Positions 41,861 through 50,448 of a stretch of DNA of 64,000 nt are shown here, in pieces. Location of the stretch: assembly GCF_006716315.1 (NCBI RefSeq), contig NZ_VFOV01000001.1:2558501-2622500 (forward strand). The letters are read 5' to 3'. Both the position numbers and the translations under genes were made by a program. The notes under the pieces were generated by a model. That model searched no databases and was not told the origin of the DNA. It saw only the letters and a list, made by a program, of their open reading frames with translations. How positions within the stretch are numbered: the first letter of the stretch is position 1; each line of letters starts with the position of its first letter. Origin of the DNA: Nocardioides albertanoniae. GTDB taxonomy: Bacteria > Actinomycetota > Actinomycetes > Propionibacteriales > Nocardioidaceae.

Positions 41861-42652
41861 ATGGAGACCTACACCCACGGACACCACGAGTCGGTGCTGC
41901 GCTCGCACAGGTGGCGCACGGCGGAGAACTCCGCTGCCTACCTGCTGCCACACCTGAACACTGAGCAGCGACTCCTCGACGTGGGTGCCGGTCCGGGCAC
42001 GATCACGCTCGACCTGGCCGACCGGGTCGCATCGGTGACCGCCACCGAGATCGGCGAGACCGAGCTCGACCTCTCCCGCGAGGCCGCCCGGAGCAGGGGA
42101 GTCACCAACATCGATTTCCGGGTCGAGGACGTGCATGCGCTGAGCATCGACGACGATGCGTACGACGTCGTCCACGCCCATCAGGTGCTCCAGCACGTGG
42201 CAGACCCGGTGCAGGCGCTGCGCGAGATGCGGCGGGTGACGAAGCCTGGCGGCGTCGTGGCCGTCCGGGAGAGCGACTACGCCGGCTTCGTCTGGTGGCC
42301 GGAGTCGGCCGAGCTCACCGAGTGGCTGCGGCTCTATCAGCAGACGGCTCGAGCCAACGGTGGCGAGCCCGATGCCGGTCGGCGGCTGCACTCCTGGGCG
42401 CGCGCGGCCGGCTTCACCGAGGTCGAGTCGACCTCGAGCACGTGGTGCTTTGCCGACGCCCACGACCGGGCCTGGTGGGGCGGGCTCTGGGCCGACCGGT
42501 TCACCGACTCGGCGATCGCTCGCCAGCTGGTCGACTCCGGAGATGCCACGACCGCCGACCTCGCCCGGGTCGCGGACGGGTGGCGGTCGTGGGCCGATGC
42601 GGAGGACGGCTGGTTCTCCGTGCTCCACGGCGAGATCATCGCTCGCGCCTGA
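41861..42652 (+). CDS. Class I SAM-dependent methyltransferase
   Basis: A 263-residue Rossmann methyltransferase. Motif I LLDVGAGPGTITLDLA binds SAM, ATEIGETELDLSREAA supplies the acidic residue of motif II, VEDVHALSIDDDAYDVVHAHQVLQHVADPVQALREMRRVTKPGGVVAV covers motifs Post I to III. It resembles UbiE/ubiquinone-type methyltransferases; the acceptor is unknown. It has a leaderless start and converges on the IS element, which begins 13 bp after its stop. Confidence 0.85.
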   Translation: METYTHGHHESVLRSHRWRTAENSAAYLLPHLNTEQRLLDVGAGPGTITLDLADRVASVTATEIGETELDLSREAARSRGVTNIDFRVEDVHALSIDDDAYDVVHAHQVLQHVADPVQALREMRRVTKPGGVVAVRESDYAGFVWWPESAELTEWLRLYQQTARANGGEPDAGRRLHSWARAAGFTEVESTSSTWCFADAHDRAWWGGLWADRFTDSAIARQLVDSGDATTADLARVADGWRSWADAEDGWFSVLHGEIIARA

Positions 42653-42659
42653 GGGCCGG

Positions 42660-42665
42660 GCTAGC
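42660..42665. repeat. Target-site duplication GCTAGC, left copy
   Basis: The 6-bp left flank of the IS element equals the right flank at 43797-43802. NCTAGN is the known preference of IS481. Confidence 0.75.
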
Positions 42666-43671
42666 TGTGATGCCCAGCCAGGTTGTTCAATCTGGTGATG
42701 GGTGCGGCTTTCCCGATTGCTGAGTGGGGCCGGTGGTGGTTGTACTGGTGGACCCATCCTGGCAGGGCGGCGAGTCGGGCGGATTCGGAGTTGTAGAACT
42801 TCTTGAATGCCCATCCCTCGGCCAGGGTGCGGTGGAAGCGTTCGATCTTCCCGTTGGTCTGTGGCCGGTAGGGCCTGGTCTTCTTCGGCGTGATGCCTAG
42901 ATCTGCGCAGGTTTCGCGCCATAGGTGGGACTTGTAGCAGCTGCCGTTGTCGCTGATGACACGCTGGACGGTGACGCCGCGGGCGGCGAACCAGGCGACC
43001 GCGTTCTTGAGGACCGCGACAGCGGTTTGGCTGGTCTCGTCGTCGTGGGCTTCGACGTAGGCCACGCGGGAGTGGTCGTCGATCACGGTGTGTAGGTAGC
43101 AGGTTCCGATCAGTGGTTGACGGTGTTTGTTCTTGGGTCCACCGGTGCGTTTGGCTGTTGTGGAGCGGTTCTTGTCGCCCTGCTGTTTGCCGAGGTAGCG
43201 CCAGCCGCCGCCGTCGGGGATCTTGCCGAGCTTCTTGACGTCGACGTGGATCAGGTCGCCGGGCTTGTCGTGTTCGTAGCGGCGGATCGGCTCACCGGTG
43301 GCCCGGTCGATGTGGGCGAGACGGTTGATCCGACACCGCACGAGCACGGCGTGCACGGTCGAGGAAGCCATGTTGAGCCTGTCGGCGATCTGGACCGGCC
43401 CGAGGCGTTGTTTCCACCGCAGATGCACGATCTTGCGCACGACCGGAGCCGGGGTCAGGTTGGGTTGATGGTGCGGCGCTGAGGACCGGTCGAGCATCCC
43501 AGCCGGACCTTCGTAGCGGTAACGCTCGGCCCACTTCTTCGCGGTACGCCACGAGACGTCATAACGCTCAGCAGCGCGGGCCGGCGGCCAGCCGTGTTCA
43601 ACGACGAGACGCGCAAGCCTGAGCCGGGCGCGAGGGGTCAGGGCAGCGTTGGCATGGGTAGCGTGGGACAC
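42661..43671 (-). CDS. IS481 family transposase
   Basis: A 336-residue DDE transposase. An N-terminal HTH pair (ARLRLARLVVEHGWPPARAAERYDVSWRTAKKWAERYR) is followed by a second HTH, then the rve catalytic core: DLIHVDVKKLGKIPDGGG (first Asp), VISDNGSCYKSHLW (second Asp) and TRPYRPQTNGKIERFHRTLAEGWAF (Glu). The frame is intact, starting at GTG 43671. Its TAG stop at 42661-42663 lies in the duplicated target CTAG, not in the element itself. The transposase looks complete, so the element may still be mobile. Confidence 0.94.
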   Translation of the reverse strand: MSHATHANAALTPRARLRLARLVVEHGWPPARAAERYDVSWRTAKKWAERYRYEGPAGMLDRSSAPHHQPNLTPAPVVRKIVHLRWKQRLGPVQIADRLNMASSTVHAVLVRCRINRLAHIDRATGEPIRRYEHDKPGDLIHVDVKKLGKIPDGGGWRYLGKQQGDKNRSTTAKRTGGPKNKHRQPLIGTCYLHTVIDDHSRVAYVEAHDDETSQTAVAVLKNAVAWFAARGVTVQRVISDNGSCYKSHLWRETCADLGITPKKTRPYRPQTNGKIERFHRTLAEGWAFKKFYNSESARLAALPGWVHQYNHHRPHSAIGKAAPITRLNNLAGHHS

Positions 43672-43796
43672 GAAGGCCTCTCCTGGTGGCGGAACTGGTT
43701 CCTAGACAGCTCCACTCCACACCGGGGAGGCCTTCGTCCATCTACACCTCAGACCGTGTCGTCACAGGAACTCGACCAACGTGCCTGGGCATCACA
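42666..43796. mobile_element. IS481 family insertion sequence, 1131 bp
   Basis: The ends are TGTGATGCCCAG on the left (42666-42677) and its exact inverse CTGGGCATCACA on the right (43785-43796), flanked by GCTAGC duplications. An 11-bp hairpin-forming repeat (43670-43680 with 43727-43737) lies at the transposase start. It is inserted in the TAG stop of the metI-like gene, which the duplication preserves. Confidence 0.9.
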
Positions 43797-43802
43797 GCTA
43801 GC
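43797..43802. repeat. Target-site duplication GCTAGC, right copy
   Basis: This copy contains the TAG stop codon (43798-43800, reverse strand) of the metI-like gene. Confidence 0.75.
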
Positions 43803-44481
43803 GGCGCAGGATCCTCGCCGAGAGCGTGTTGCCGAGCAGCTGGACGACCTGCACCAGAGCGACCAGGATGACCACGCACACCCAGGTCACCGTCGGGTCG
43901 TACTGACGGTAGCCGAAGGTCTGAGCGAAGCTGCCCAGCCCGCCACCGGAGATCAGGCCGGCGACGGCCGACATGTCGACCACCGCGACGAAGGCGAAGG
44001 TGTAACCCAGGATGATCGGGGCCAAGGCCTCCGGCACGACCACCGTCGCCGCGATGCGAGCCCGCGAGGCTCCCATCGCTCGGGCCGCCTCGACCACGCC
44101 CGGCGGTACGGTCACGAGGTTCTGCTCGACGATCCGGGCGATGCCGAACATCGAGGCCAGGATCAGCGAGAACACCACGGCCGGTGTGCCGATGCCGGTG
44201 CCGACGACCAGGCGGGCGGCCGGCTGGACGGCGGCGATGAAGATGATGAACGGGATCGGCCGGAAGAAGTTGACGAGCAGGTTGAGCACGGCCGAGACGG
44301 CGACGTTCTGATACAGACCGCCCCTGCGGGTCAGGTAGAGGCCCAGGCCGAGGACGAGCCCGAGGAGGCCGCCGATGGCGATGGTGAGCGCGACCATGAG
44401 CAGCGTCTCGCCGGTGGCCTGCCAGATGTCCGGCCACAGCTCGCCGAGGCGGGTGTCGGTGTGGAGAGCGGTCAGCATCAC
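43798..44481 (-). CDS. metI: Methionine ABC transporter permease
   Basis: A 227-residue, 5-6 segment permease. The EAA motif region is VVEAARAMGASRARIAATVVVPEALAPIILG, with FFRPIPFIIFIAAVQPAARL and FVAVVDMSAVAGLISGGGLGSFAQTFGY typical of MetI. It forms the channel of the D/L-methionine importer with MetN and MetQ. It overlaps metN by 4 bp. The stop codon TAG lies inside the IS481 target duplication, so the protein appears unaltered, but any original downstream sequence of the operon is displaced. Confidence 0.92.
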   Translation of the reverse strand: MMLTALHTDTRLGELWPDIWQATGETLLMVALTIAIGGLLGLVLGLGLYLTRRGGLYQNVAVSAVLNLLVNFFRPIPFIIFIAAVQPAARLVVGTGIGTPAVVFSLILASMFGIARIVEQNLVTVPPGVVEAARAMGASRARIAATVVVPEALAPIILGYTFAFVAVVDMSAVAGLISGGGLGSFAQTFGYRQYDPTVTWVCVVILVALVQVVQLLGNTLSARILRR

Positions 44482-45524
44482 AGCTCCTTGGTGGTGACGA
44501 GGGCGGCCAGCTCGCGTACGGCATCGGTGACCTCTGCCGCGGGGCCGTCGAGCGCCAGGGTGAGATTGCCGAAGGTGGCGCCCTGGATCTCCTCGATGCC
44601 GCCGAAGACGAGCTCGAAGGCGACCCCGCGCTGGTGCAGCACGGCGAAGATGTCGGTCTGGCGTGGACCGCCCTCGCGCAGCTCGAGCTTCACGAACCGC
44701 CCCGGATGGCGCGACCGGAGCGCGGCGAGCGCTTCGGCGTCGGGCTCGTCGTCGACGACGGTGCCGACGAAGCGCCTGGTGACGGCCTTGCGAGGAGCCG
44801 AGAAGACGTCGTAGACGGCTCCGGACTCGACGACCCGGCCGTTCTCCATCACCGCGACGTGGTCGGCGAGCTCGCGCACGACCTCCATCTCATGGGTGAT
44901 CGCCACGATGGTGGTGCCGAACTCCTCGTTGACCCGCTTCAGGAGGCGCAGCACCTCGTGGGTGGTCTCCGGGTCGAGCGCGCTGGTGGCCTCGTCGGCC
45001 AGCAGCAGCGAGGGTTTCGTGGTCAACGCCCGCGCGATGCCGACCCGCTGCTTCTGCCCGCCGGAGAGGTTGCGCGGGTAGGTGTGGGCCTTGTCGGGCA
45101 GGCCGACGAAGTGGAGCAGCTCGGAGATGCGGCGCTGCTGCTCGGCCTTGCCGACACCGGCGACCTGCAGCGGATAGGCGAGGTTGCCCCAGACCGTGCG
45201 TGACTCGAAGAGGTTGAACTGCTGGAAGATCATCCCGATGTCTCGACGGATCTCGCGCAGCTTGCGCTCACTCAGGCCGACCAGCTCGGTGCCGCCGACC
45301 TGGATCGAGCCCGAGGTGGCTGGCTCGAGACCGTTGAGGAGGCGTACCAGGGTGGACTTGCCGGCGCCGGAGTAGCCGACGATCGCCTGGACGTCGCCGG
45401 CGGCCACGTCGAGGTCGACGTCGTCGACCGCGTGGACCGTGTCGCGTCCGCGCGCCGCGGGATATGTCTTGGTGACGTTGCGGAGCCGCACGAGCGGCTC
45501 CGCAACGGTGGCCTCCTGCGTCAC
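44478..45524 (-). CDS. metN: Methionine ABC transporter ATP-binding protein
   Basis: A 348-residue ATPase. Walker A is GYSGAGKST, the Q loop is in MIFQQFNLFESRTVW, the signature is LSGGQKQRVGIARAL, Walker B LLLADEATSALD and the switch His in AITHEM. Residues about 260-345 form the NIL regulatory domain (VKLELREGGPRQTDIFAVLHQRGVAFELVFGGIEEIQGATFGNLTLAL) that binds methionine and inhibits the pump. It is cytoplasmic and pairs with MetI. Confidence 0.94.
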   Translation of the reverse strand: MTQEATVAEPLVRLRNVTKTYPAARGRDTVHAVDDVDLDVAAGDVQAIVGYSGAGKSTLVRLLNGLEPATSGSIQVGGTELVGLSERKLREIRRDIGMIFQQFNLFESRTVWGNLAYPLQVAGVGKAEQQRRISELLHFVGLPDKAHTYPRNLSGGQKQRVGIARALTTKPSLLLADEATSALDPETTHEVLRLLKRVNEEFGTTIVAITHEMEVVRELADHVAVMENGRVVESGAVYDVFSAPRKAVTRRFVGTVVDDEPDAEALAALRSRHPGRFVKLELREGGPRQTDIFAVLHQRGVAFELVFGGIEEIQGATFGNLTLALDGPAAEVTDAVRELAALVTTKEL

Positions 45525-45551
45525 TGACGCTCCTCGAGCCGGGTGAGGGAG

Positions 45552-46490
45552 CTATCGCGCATCGCGGACCTGCTTCTCGGTGTCCTCGAGCGACTTCTGC
45601 AGGTCCTCGACCGGGATCTTGACCAGCTCGGCGGTGTTGCCGGAGGCCTCGTCGACACCCCTCTGGACGTCCTTGTCGCTCTGGAAGATCTTGACGAGCT
45701 TCTTGTACGTCGCGTTGTCGGCGTCGTCGGCACGGGCGGCGAAGATGTTGACGTAGGGGAGTGCCTTCGGGTCCGAGGGGTCGTCGGTCGCGAGCGCGTC
45801 CTCGAACTTGAGTCCGGCGTCCTCGACGAAGTCGTTGTTGATGATCGCCGCGTCGACGTCGGGGAGCGAGGAGGCGGTGATCGAGGCCTGGACGGCCTTG
45901 ACCTCGACCTTCGATGAGGGGTCGACCTGCTTGACGGTGCTGAACGGCGTGCCGCCGTCGGTGAGCTTGATCAGCCCCTCCTTCTGCAGCAGGACCAGGC
46001 CGCGAGCCTGGTTGGTCTCGTCGTCGGGGACGATCACGGTGTCGCCGGCCCCGATCTCGTCGAGGCTCTTGTGCTTGGAGGAGTAGAGCCCCAGCGGGTA
46101 GGTCGCCGTGGATCCGAGGGCGATGAGGTCATCGTCGTTCTGCACGTTGTAGTCGGCCAGGAAGATGATGTGCTGGAACTGGTTGAGGTCGAGCTCGCCC
46201 TCCGACACCGCCGGGTTGGGCTGGTTGTAGTCGCCGAAGTTCTTGACCTCCAGGTCGATGCCCTCCTCGCGGGCCGCCTTCTGGTAGGTCTTCCAGTAGG
46301 GGTCGTCGGCGCCGACGACGCCGAGGGTGACCTTCTTCAGGTCGCCGCCGCCGGCACTGTCGTCGCGGGTCAGGAAGAAGGCCAGGCCGCCGATGACGAC
46401 GGCGGCGGCCACGACGATCCCGATGATCAGCGGGAGCTTGGACTTGGGAGCCTCGATGAGCGGGGTGGGCTCAGGCGTGTTGGTCGACAC
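45552..46490 (-). CDS. metQ: Methionine-binding protein, NlpA/MetQ family
   Basis: A 312-residue NlpA-family binding protein. The binding domain starts near residue 53 (KKVTLGVVGADDPYWKTYQKAAREEGIDLEVKNFGDYNQPNPAVSEGELDLNQFQHIIFLADYN), with GSTATYPLGLYSSKHKSLDEI later. Unusually, no lipobox Cys is present: residues 20-42 form a membrane helix (LPLIIGIVVAAAVVIGGLAFFL) after a Pro-rich cytoplasmic tail, so it is anchored by an uncleaved signal anchor. It is the first gene of the metQ-metN-metI set, 27 bp before metN. Confidence 0.9.
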   Translation of the reverse strand: MSTNTPEPTPLIEAPKSKLPLIIGIVVAAAVVIGGLAFFLTRDDSAGGGDLKKVTLGVVGADDPYWKTYQKAAREEGIDLEVKNFGDYNQPNPAVSEGELDLNQFQHIIFLADYNVQNDDDLIALGSTATYPLGLYSSKHKSLDEIGAGDTVIVPDDETNQARGLVLLQKEGLIKLTDGGTPFSTVKQVDPSSKVEVKAVQASITASSLPDVDAAIINNDFVEDAGLKFEDALATDDPSDPKALPYVNIFAARADDADNATYKKLVKIFQSDKDVQRGVDEASGNTAELVKIPVEDLQKSLEDTEKQVRDAR

Positions 46491-46598
46491 GAGAGGGAAC
46501 CTCTTCTAGACGGGTGAGTCTCAACGGTGAGAGTGGACAGCGTGGTTGTTGTCCATAAAAACAGTAGACTTAACCCGCGTCACACTCGCATGATGCGC

Positions 46599-46637
46599 CA
46601 CACGCCGAGACGAGTCACGAACCCGTCCCGGCGTGTG
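46599..46637 (-). terminator. Hairpin terminator after the ABC permease gene
   Basis: CACACGCCG pairs with CGGCGTGTG (9 bp), enclosing a smaller GACG/CGTC stem, about 30 bp past the permease stop on the reverse strand. Confidence 0.6.
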
Positions 46638-46668
46638 TTAGTGCGGTGTTGTTCGAGGTCAGGCCCGA

Positions 46669-47523
46669 TCAGGCAAGGTCCCGTCGCCGCATGACCACGA
46701 CTGCCCCAGCGGCTGCCACGACGACGTACGCCGCGACGGTGAGCAGCGCCCGCTCGCCGGAGATCGCATCGAGCACGCCCGGGGTGCCGTTCGGCCCGCC
46801 GATGATCGCACCGGCCAGCGACCCGCCGGCGGTGCCGGGAAGCGCGTTGGTCACTGCCTCGATGCCGGAGAGCAGGTTGCCGACGCCGCGCAGCAGGTTC
46901 TCCACCACCAGCGACCACACCAGCCCCAGGCCGACGGCGAGCGCCGGGCCCTTGGCGAGCACGCCGACCAGCACGCCGATCAGGGCCCACATCTCCAGCA
47001 CCAGGAAGCCGGCACCGAACGACTGCGCCAGCTCGACCAGCCCCGGCATCGTGATGGCCTCGCCCTCGGTCACCGCGATCAGGATCGAGACACCGGCACA
47101 CAACGCCAGGGTCGCCGCCATCATCGCGAAGATGAACACGGTCACCGCGACCAGCGAGCCGCCGACCGAGGCGAACCTGCTCGGCCCCTGGGTGAAGACC
47201 GTCTTCCAGGTGCCCCAGCCGAAGCCGTTCCCGGCGACCAGAGCGCCGACCACCATCGCCAGAGCACCGCCGAACATCGGCAGGCCGCTCACGATGACGT
47301 CGGGGATCGAGGCCGGCATCAGCTCGCCGAGCAGCTGGGCCTTCGAGGCGCCGTCGCCGGCGAAGTTGTCGTCGCCGGTCTTGTAGGCGACGTAGTTGAA
47401 GGCGTAGCCGAAGGAGAGCGACAGCGCCAGCCAGGCGCCGACGATCACCCAGACTGCCGACCACTTGCGCACCCGCAGCAGCTCGGCTGCGGTGCTGTTC
47501 GCCAATGCTTTCAGGGCGTTCAT
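46669..47523 (-). CDS. ABC-2 type exporter permease
   Basis: A 284-residue membrane protein with about six segments. KALANSTAAELLRVRKWSAVWVIVGAWLALSLSFGYAFNY at the N-terminus and the mid-protein WGTWKTVFTQGPSR segment fit ABC-2 permeases that pair with an ATPase of the bacitracin or drug-resistance type. The C-terminal membrane helix ends in RRRDLA. It overlaps the ATPase gene by 4 bp. The transported substrate is unknown, perhaps an antibiotic or lipid. Confidence 0.82.
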   Translation of the reverse strand: MNALKALANSTAAELLRVRKWSAVWVIVGAWLALSLSFGYAFNYVAYKTGDDNFAGDGASKAQLLGELMPASIPDVIVSGLPMFGGALAMVVGALVAGNGFGWGTWKTVFTQGPSRFASVGGSLVAVTVFIFAMMAATLALCAGVSILIAVTEGEAITMPGLVELAQSFGAGFLVLEMWALIGVLVGVLAKGPALAVGLGLVWSLVVENLLRGVGNLLSGIEAVTNALPGTAGGSLAGAIIGGPNGTPGVLDAISGERALLTVAAYVVVAAAGAVVVMRRRDLA

Positions 47524-48440
47524 GACACGAGCTCCTCTCCCGGAGTGGTGGTGCCGGTCATCTCGAAGAACACGTCCTCCAGGGAACGCTCCGCGACGGT
47601 GACCTCGTGGACATCGATCGAGTGGGCCACCAGATGACGCACGATCTCTGGGGCATCGGTGGCGGGCAGGTCGACCTCGAGCGTCTCGTTGCCGATGCGG
47701 CGTACGCCTTCGTCGCCGGCGATCCGCATGAGGGCCGCCAGGGCGGCGTCCTCGGGCGTGGCCCGCACGCGCAGGGTCGCCCCGCCTCGCAGCTCGGCCA
47801 CGGTGGACTCCCGCAGCAGGCGACCGTCGTTGATCACCCCGACGCGGTCACAGATCTCCTGCACCTCGGCGAGGATGTGGCTCGAGAGGATGACCGTCTG
47901 GCCCGCGGCCGCCAGCGAGACGACCAACGACCGCATGTCGGCCATGCCGGCCGGGTCGAGCCCGTTGGTGGGTTCGTCGAGCACGAGCAGGTCGGGCGAC
48001 CCGAGCATCGCGGCGGCGACGCCGAGGCGCTGCTTCATGCCGAGCGAGTAGCCCTTGAGGGCGTCCTTGGCCCGGTCGGTCAGGTCGACCATCTCGAGCA
48101 CCCGGTCGACCTCGGTAGCGGGCAGCCCCTGGTAGCGCGCCATCGTGCGCAGGTTGTCGCGGCCGTTCAGGTAGGGATAGAAGCCGGGGCCCTCGATCAG
48201 GGCGCCGATCCTCTCGGTGACCTCGGGCCGCCCGGCGGGCAGACCCAGGACGCTGGCCGATCCGGCGGTGGGCCGGATCAGGCCGAGCATCATCCGCAAG
48301 GTGGTGGTCTTGCCCGCCCCGTTGGGGCCGAGGAAGCCGTACACCTCGCCGCGCATGACGGTCATGCTGACCCGGTCGACGGCAAGCCTGTCGCCGTACC
48401 GCTTGGTCAGCCCGTCGGTCTCAACCACGAGTTCATTCAT
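47520..48440 (-). CDS. ABC exporter ATP-binding protein
   Basis: A 306-residue ATPase. GLTKRYGDRLAVDRVSMTVMRGEVYGFLGPNGAGKTTTLRMMLG has Walker A, YSLGMKQRLGVAAAMLG the signature in CcmA-like form, LLVLDEPTNGLDP Walker B, and ILSSHILAEVQEICDRVGV the switch His. The C-terminus (SLEDVFFEMTG) is typical of drug-efflux partners. Start ATG 48440 follows a GGGAG site; an upstream extension to 48584 covers the promoter region. It is divergent from the two-component system, which probably controls it. Confidence 0.9.
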   Translation of the reverse strand: MNELVVETDGLTKRYGDRLAVDRVSMTVMRGEVYGFLGPNGAGKTTTLRMMLGLIRPTAGSASVLGLPAGRPEVTERIGALIEGPGFYPYLNGRDNLRTMARYQGLPATEVDRVLEMVDLTDRAKDALKGYSLGMKQRLGVAAAMLGSPDLLVLDEPTNGLDPAGMADMRSLVVSLAAAGQTVILSSHILAEVQEICDRVGVINDGRLLRESTVAELRGGATLRVRATPEDAALAALMRIAGDEGVRRIGNETLEVDLPATDAPEIVRHLVAHSIDVHEVTVAERSLEDVFFEMTGTTTPGEELVS

Positions 48441-48560
48441 GTCACCCACGCTCTCCCGGGAGGACCGTGGTCGGCGTCGGCGTGGATGCTGCTCCGGGTT
48501 ACGCAGATCTGCGTAGGCCGTTGGCCACCGATGTCGTACGCCTCGGGCGAGCGCGCGAAC

Positions 48561-48566
48561 TAAGGT
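48561..48566 (+). promoter_or_regulatory. -10 box TAAGGT, leaderless start
   Basis: TAAGGT and seven bases precede the ATG at 48574 of the histidine kinase. Confidence 0.5.
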
Positions 48567-48573
48567 CATCTCC

Positions 48574-49734
48574 ATGTCCCGCATCCGTCGTCACTGGCTG
48601 CCGTGGCTGGTCGTCGTGGCGGAGGTGGTCGGCTCTCTGGGCAGCAACAGCCAGGCCGACACGCGCGGGCCCGCCGTGCTCGGAGCTCTGCTGGCTCTCC
48701 TCGCGGTGCTGCCGGTCGTGCTCCAGCGCCCGCCTGCCTGGATGCCTGCCGCCTCCGCGGCGTTCGCCGCGACCTACTTCGTGGCCGGCTACGCCGAGGG
48801 GCCGATCTTCATCGCGGTGCCCGCGGTCACGTTCGCGGTCGGGCTCTCGCTGCGCACGCGTCTCTGGATCGTCTGGGCCGCCGCGGGTGCCGCCCTGGTC
48901 GCGGCCGGGGTCATGCTGCGTCCCAACGGACCACATCTCGGCGGTGGTCCGGGGCCGTGGGGGCCGGGCGCCGGCCCGGCGGGCGACCTCACCGTGTGGC
49001 AGGCCTTCGGCCAGGTGGCGCTGATCGCCGCCTGCGGCGCGGTCGCCAGCGCGCTCCGCTCCCGCAACGAGGCGCGCGCCCAGCGGCAGCGCCGGGTGGT
49101 GAGCGAGGAGCGGGTGCGCATGGCGGCAGACCTGCACGACGGCGTCGGGCACGGGCTGGCGGTGATCGCGATGCAGGCGGGTGCCGCGCTCCACGTGCTC
49201 GACCGCGACCCGGAGGCCGCTCGGCGCAACCTGGAGGCGATCCGTGCGGAGAGCAAGGAGTCTCTCGACCTGTTGCGCCGCCAGCTGGCCCGGATGACCG
49301 ACGCCGCCACGACCGCCGGGCCGCGCGCACCCGAGCACGGCCTAGCGGACGTACGCGCTCTGGTCGAGCGGGTGCGCACCGGCGGGCTCGAGGTCTCGCT
49401 GCGCATCGACGCTCCAGAGGTGACGCCGGACGCCGAACGGGCCGTCTATGCCGTCATCCAGGAGGGCCTCACCAACGTGCTCCGACATGCCGAGGCGACA
49501 CGCGCCGAGGTGGTCGTGCAGGTGTCCGGCGCCGATCTCGTCGTCACCGTGGGCGACGACGGCCGCGGGTCGTCCACGGGAGACGGCGCCGGTATGGGGC
49601 TCGCGGGAATGAGGTCGCGCGTCGAAGCGCTCGGCGGCACGCTGGAGGCGAGCCCGAGGCCGCGAGGCTTCCGGCTGCGGGCCTCGATCCCGTTGGCAGG
49701 ATCCTCGACAGGAACACCACAGGAGCCGGCATGA
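48574..49734 (+). CDS. Sensor histidine kinase, HisKA_3 type
   Basis: A 386-residue NarL-family kinase. Residues about 1-155 hold four to five membrane segments with little outside the membrane, so it likely senses membrane-active compounds. ADLHDGVGHGLAVIAMQAGAALHVLD carries the phosphoacceptor His of HisKA_3. The HATPase region has IQEGLTNVLRHAEATRAEVVV, VGDDGRGSSTGDGAGMGLAGMRSRVEALGG. It overlaps the regulator gene by 4 bp and is divergent from an ABC exporter, the usual arrangement for antibiotic-response systems. Confidence 0.9.
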   Translation: MSRIRRHWLPWLVVVAEVVGSLGSNSQADTRGPAVLGALLALLAVLPVVLQRPPAWMPAASAAFAATYFVAGYAEGPIFIAVPAVTFAVGLSLRTRLWIVWAAAGAALVAAGVMLRPNGPHLGGGPGPWGPGAGPAGDLTVWQAFGQVALIAACGAVASALRSRNEARAQRQRRVVSEERVRMAADLHDGVGHGLAVIAMQAGAALHVLDRDPEAARRNLEAIRAESKESLDLLRRQLARMTDAATTAGPRAPEHGLADVRALVERVRTGGLEVSLRIDAPEVTPDAERAVYAVIQEGLTNVLRHAEATRAEVVVQVSGADLVVTVGDDGRGSSTGDGAGMGLAGMRSRVEALGGTLEASPRPRGFRLRASIPLAGSSTGTPQEPA

Positions 49735-50423
49735 GCGCAACCCACCCCTCGACCGCAGGCGGGGCCGGTCGGCCGATCAGCGTCGCCCTCGTCGACGACC
49801 AGCCGCTGGTGCGCATGGGCCTGGCCACGATGATCGGCGCCGAGCCCGACCTGGACATCGTCGGCGAGGCCTCCGACGGCAGCGCCGCGCTGCCGATGCT
49901 GCGGCGCACGCGCCCCGACGTGGTGCTGTGCGACATCCGGATGCCGGTCCTCGACGGGCTCGGCATGCTCGAGCAGGTCACTCGCGACGCCGCCCTGGCC
50001 GACGTACGCGTGGTGATGTTGACGACCTTCGAGCTCGACGAGTACGTCTTCGAGGCTCTCCGGCTGGGGGCGAGCGGGTTCCTGCTCAAGGACGCCGAGC
50101 CGACCGCGCTGCTCGACGCGATCCGGGTCGTCGCGGAGGGCGGCTCGCTGCTGGCGCCGACCGTGACCAAGCGGGTCATCGAGGAGTTTGGGTCCTCACG
50201 ACGGGCGGCCAACCCGCACCCACGGCTGGGCGACCTCACCGAACGCGAGCGGGAGATGGTCGCCTGGGTCGCGACCGGACGCTCCAACACCGAGATCGCC
50301 GCCGAGCTCGTGGTCAGCCCCGACACCGTACGCACCCACGTCTCGCGGGCGATGGTGAAGCTGCATGCTCGCGACCGTGCTCAGCTGGTCGTCTTCGCGA
50401 TCGAGTCCGGCCTGAAGGTCTAA
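49731..50423 (+). CDS. NarL/FixJ family response regulator
   Basis: A 230-residue regulator. The receiver domain has VALVDDQPLVRMGL (acidic pair), VVLCDIRMPVLDG with the phosphoacceptor Asp, VVMLTTFE (Thr) and LLKDAEP (Lys). The C-terminal LuxR HTH is LTEREREMVAWVATGRSNTEIAAELVVSPDTVRTHVSRAMVKLHARDRAQL. It probably activates the divergent ABC exporter genes on phosphorylation by the coupled kinase. Confidence 0.92.
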   Translation: MSATHPSTAGGAGRPISVALVDDQPLVRMGLATMIGAEPDLDIVGEASDGSAALPMLRRTRPDVVLCDIRMPVLDGLGMLEQVTRDAALADVRVVMLTTFELDEYVFEALRLGASGFLLKDAEPTALLDAIRVVAEGGSLLAPTVTKRVIEEFGSSRRAANPHPRLGDLTEREREMVAWVATGRSNTEIAAELVVSPDTVRTHVSRAMVKLHARDRAQLVVFAIESGLKV

Positions 50424-50448
50424 GGGACCCGGCGACCTTCCCGACGAC

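Noticed and set aside
46491..46570. SAM riboswitch upstream of metQ
   Set aside because: The likely leader is only about 60 nt, too short for SAM-I or SAM-IV, and no conserved pseudoknot elements are visible.
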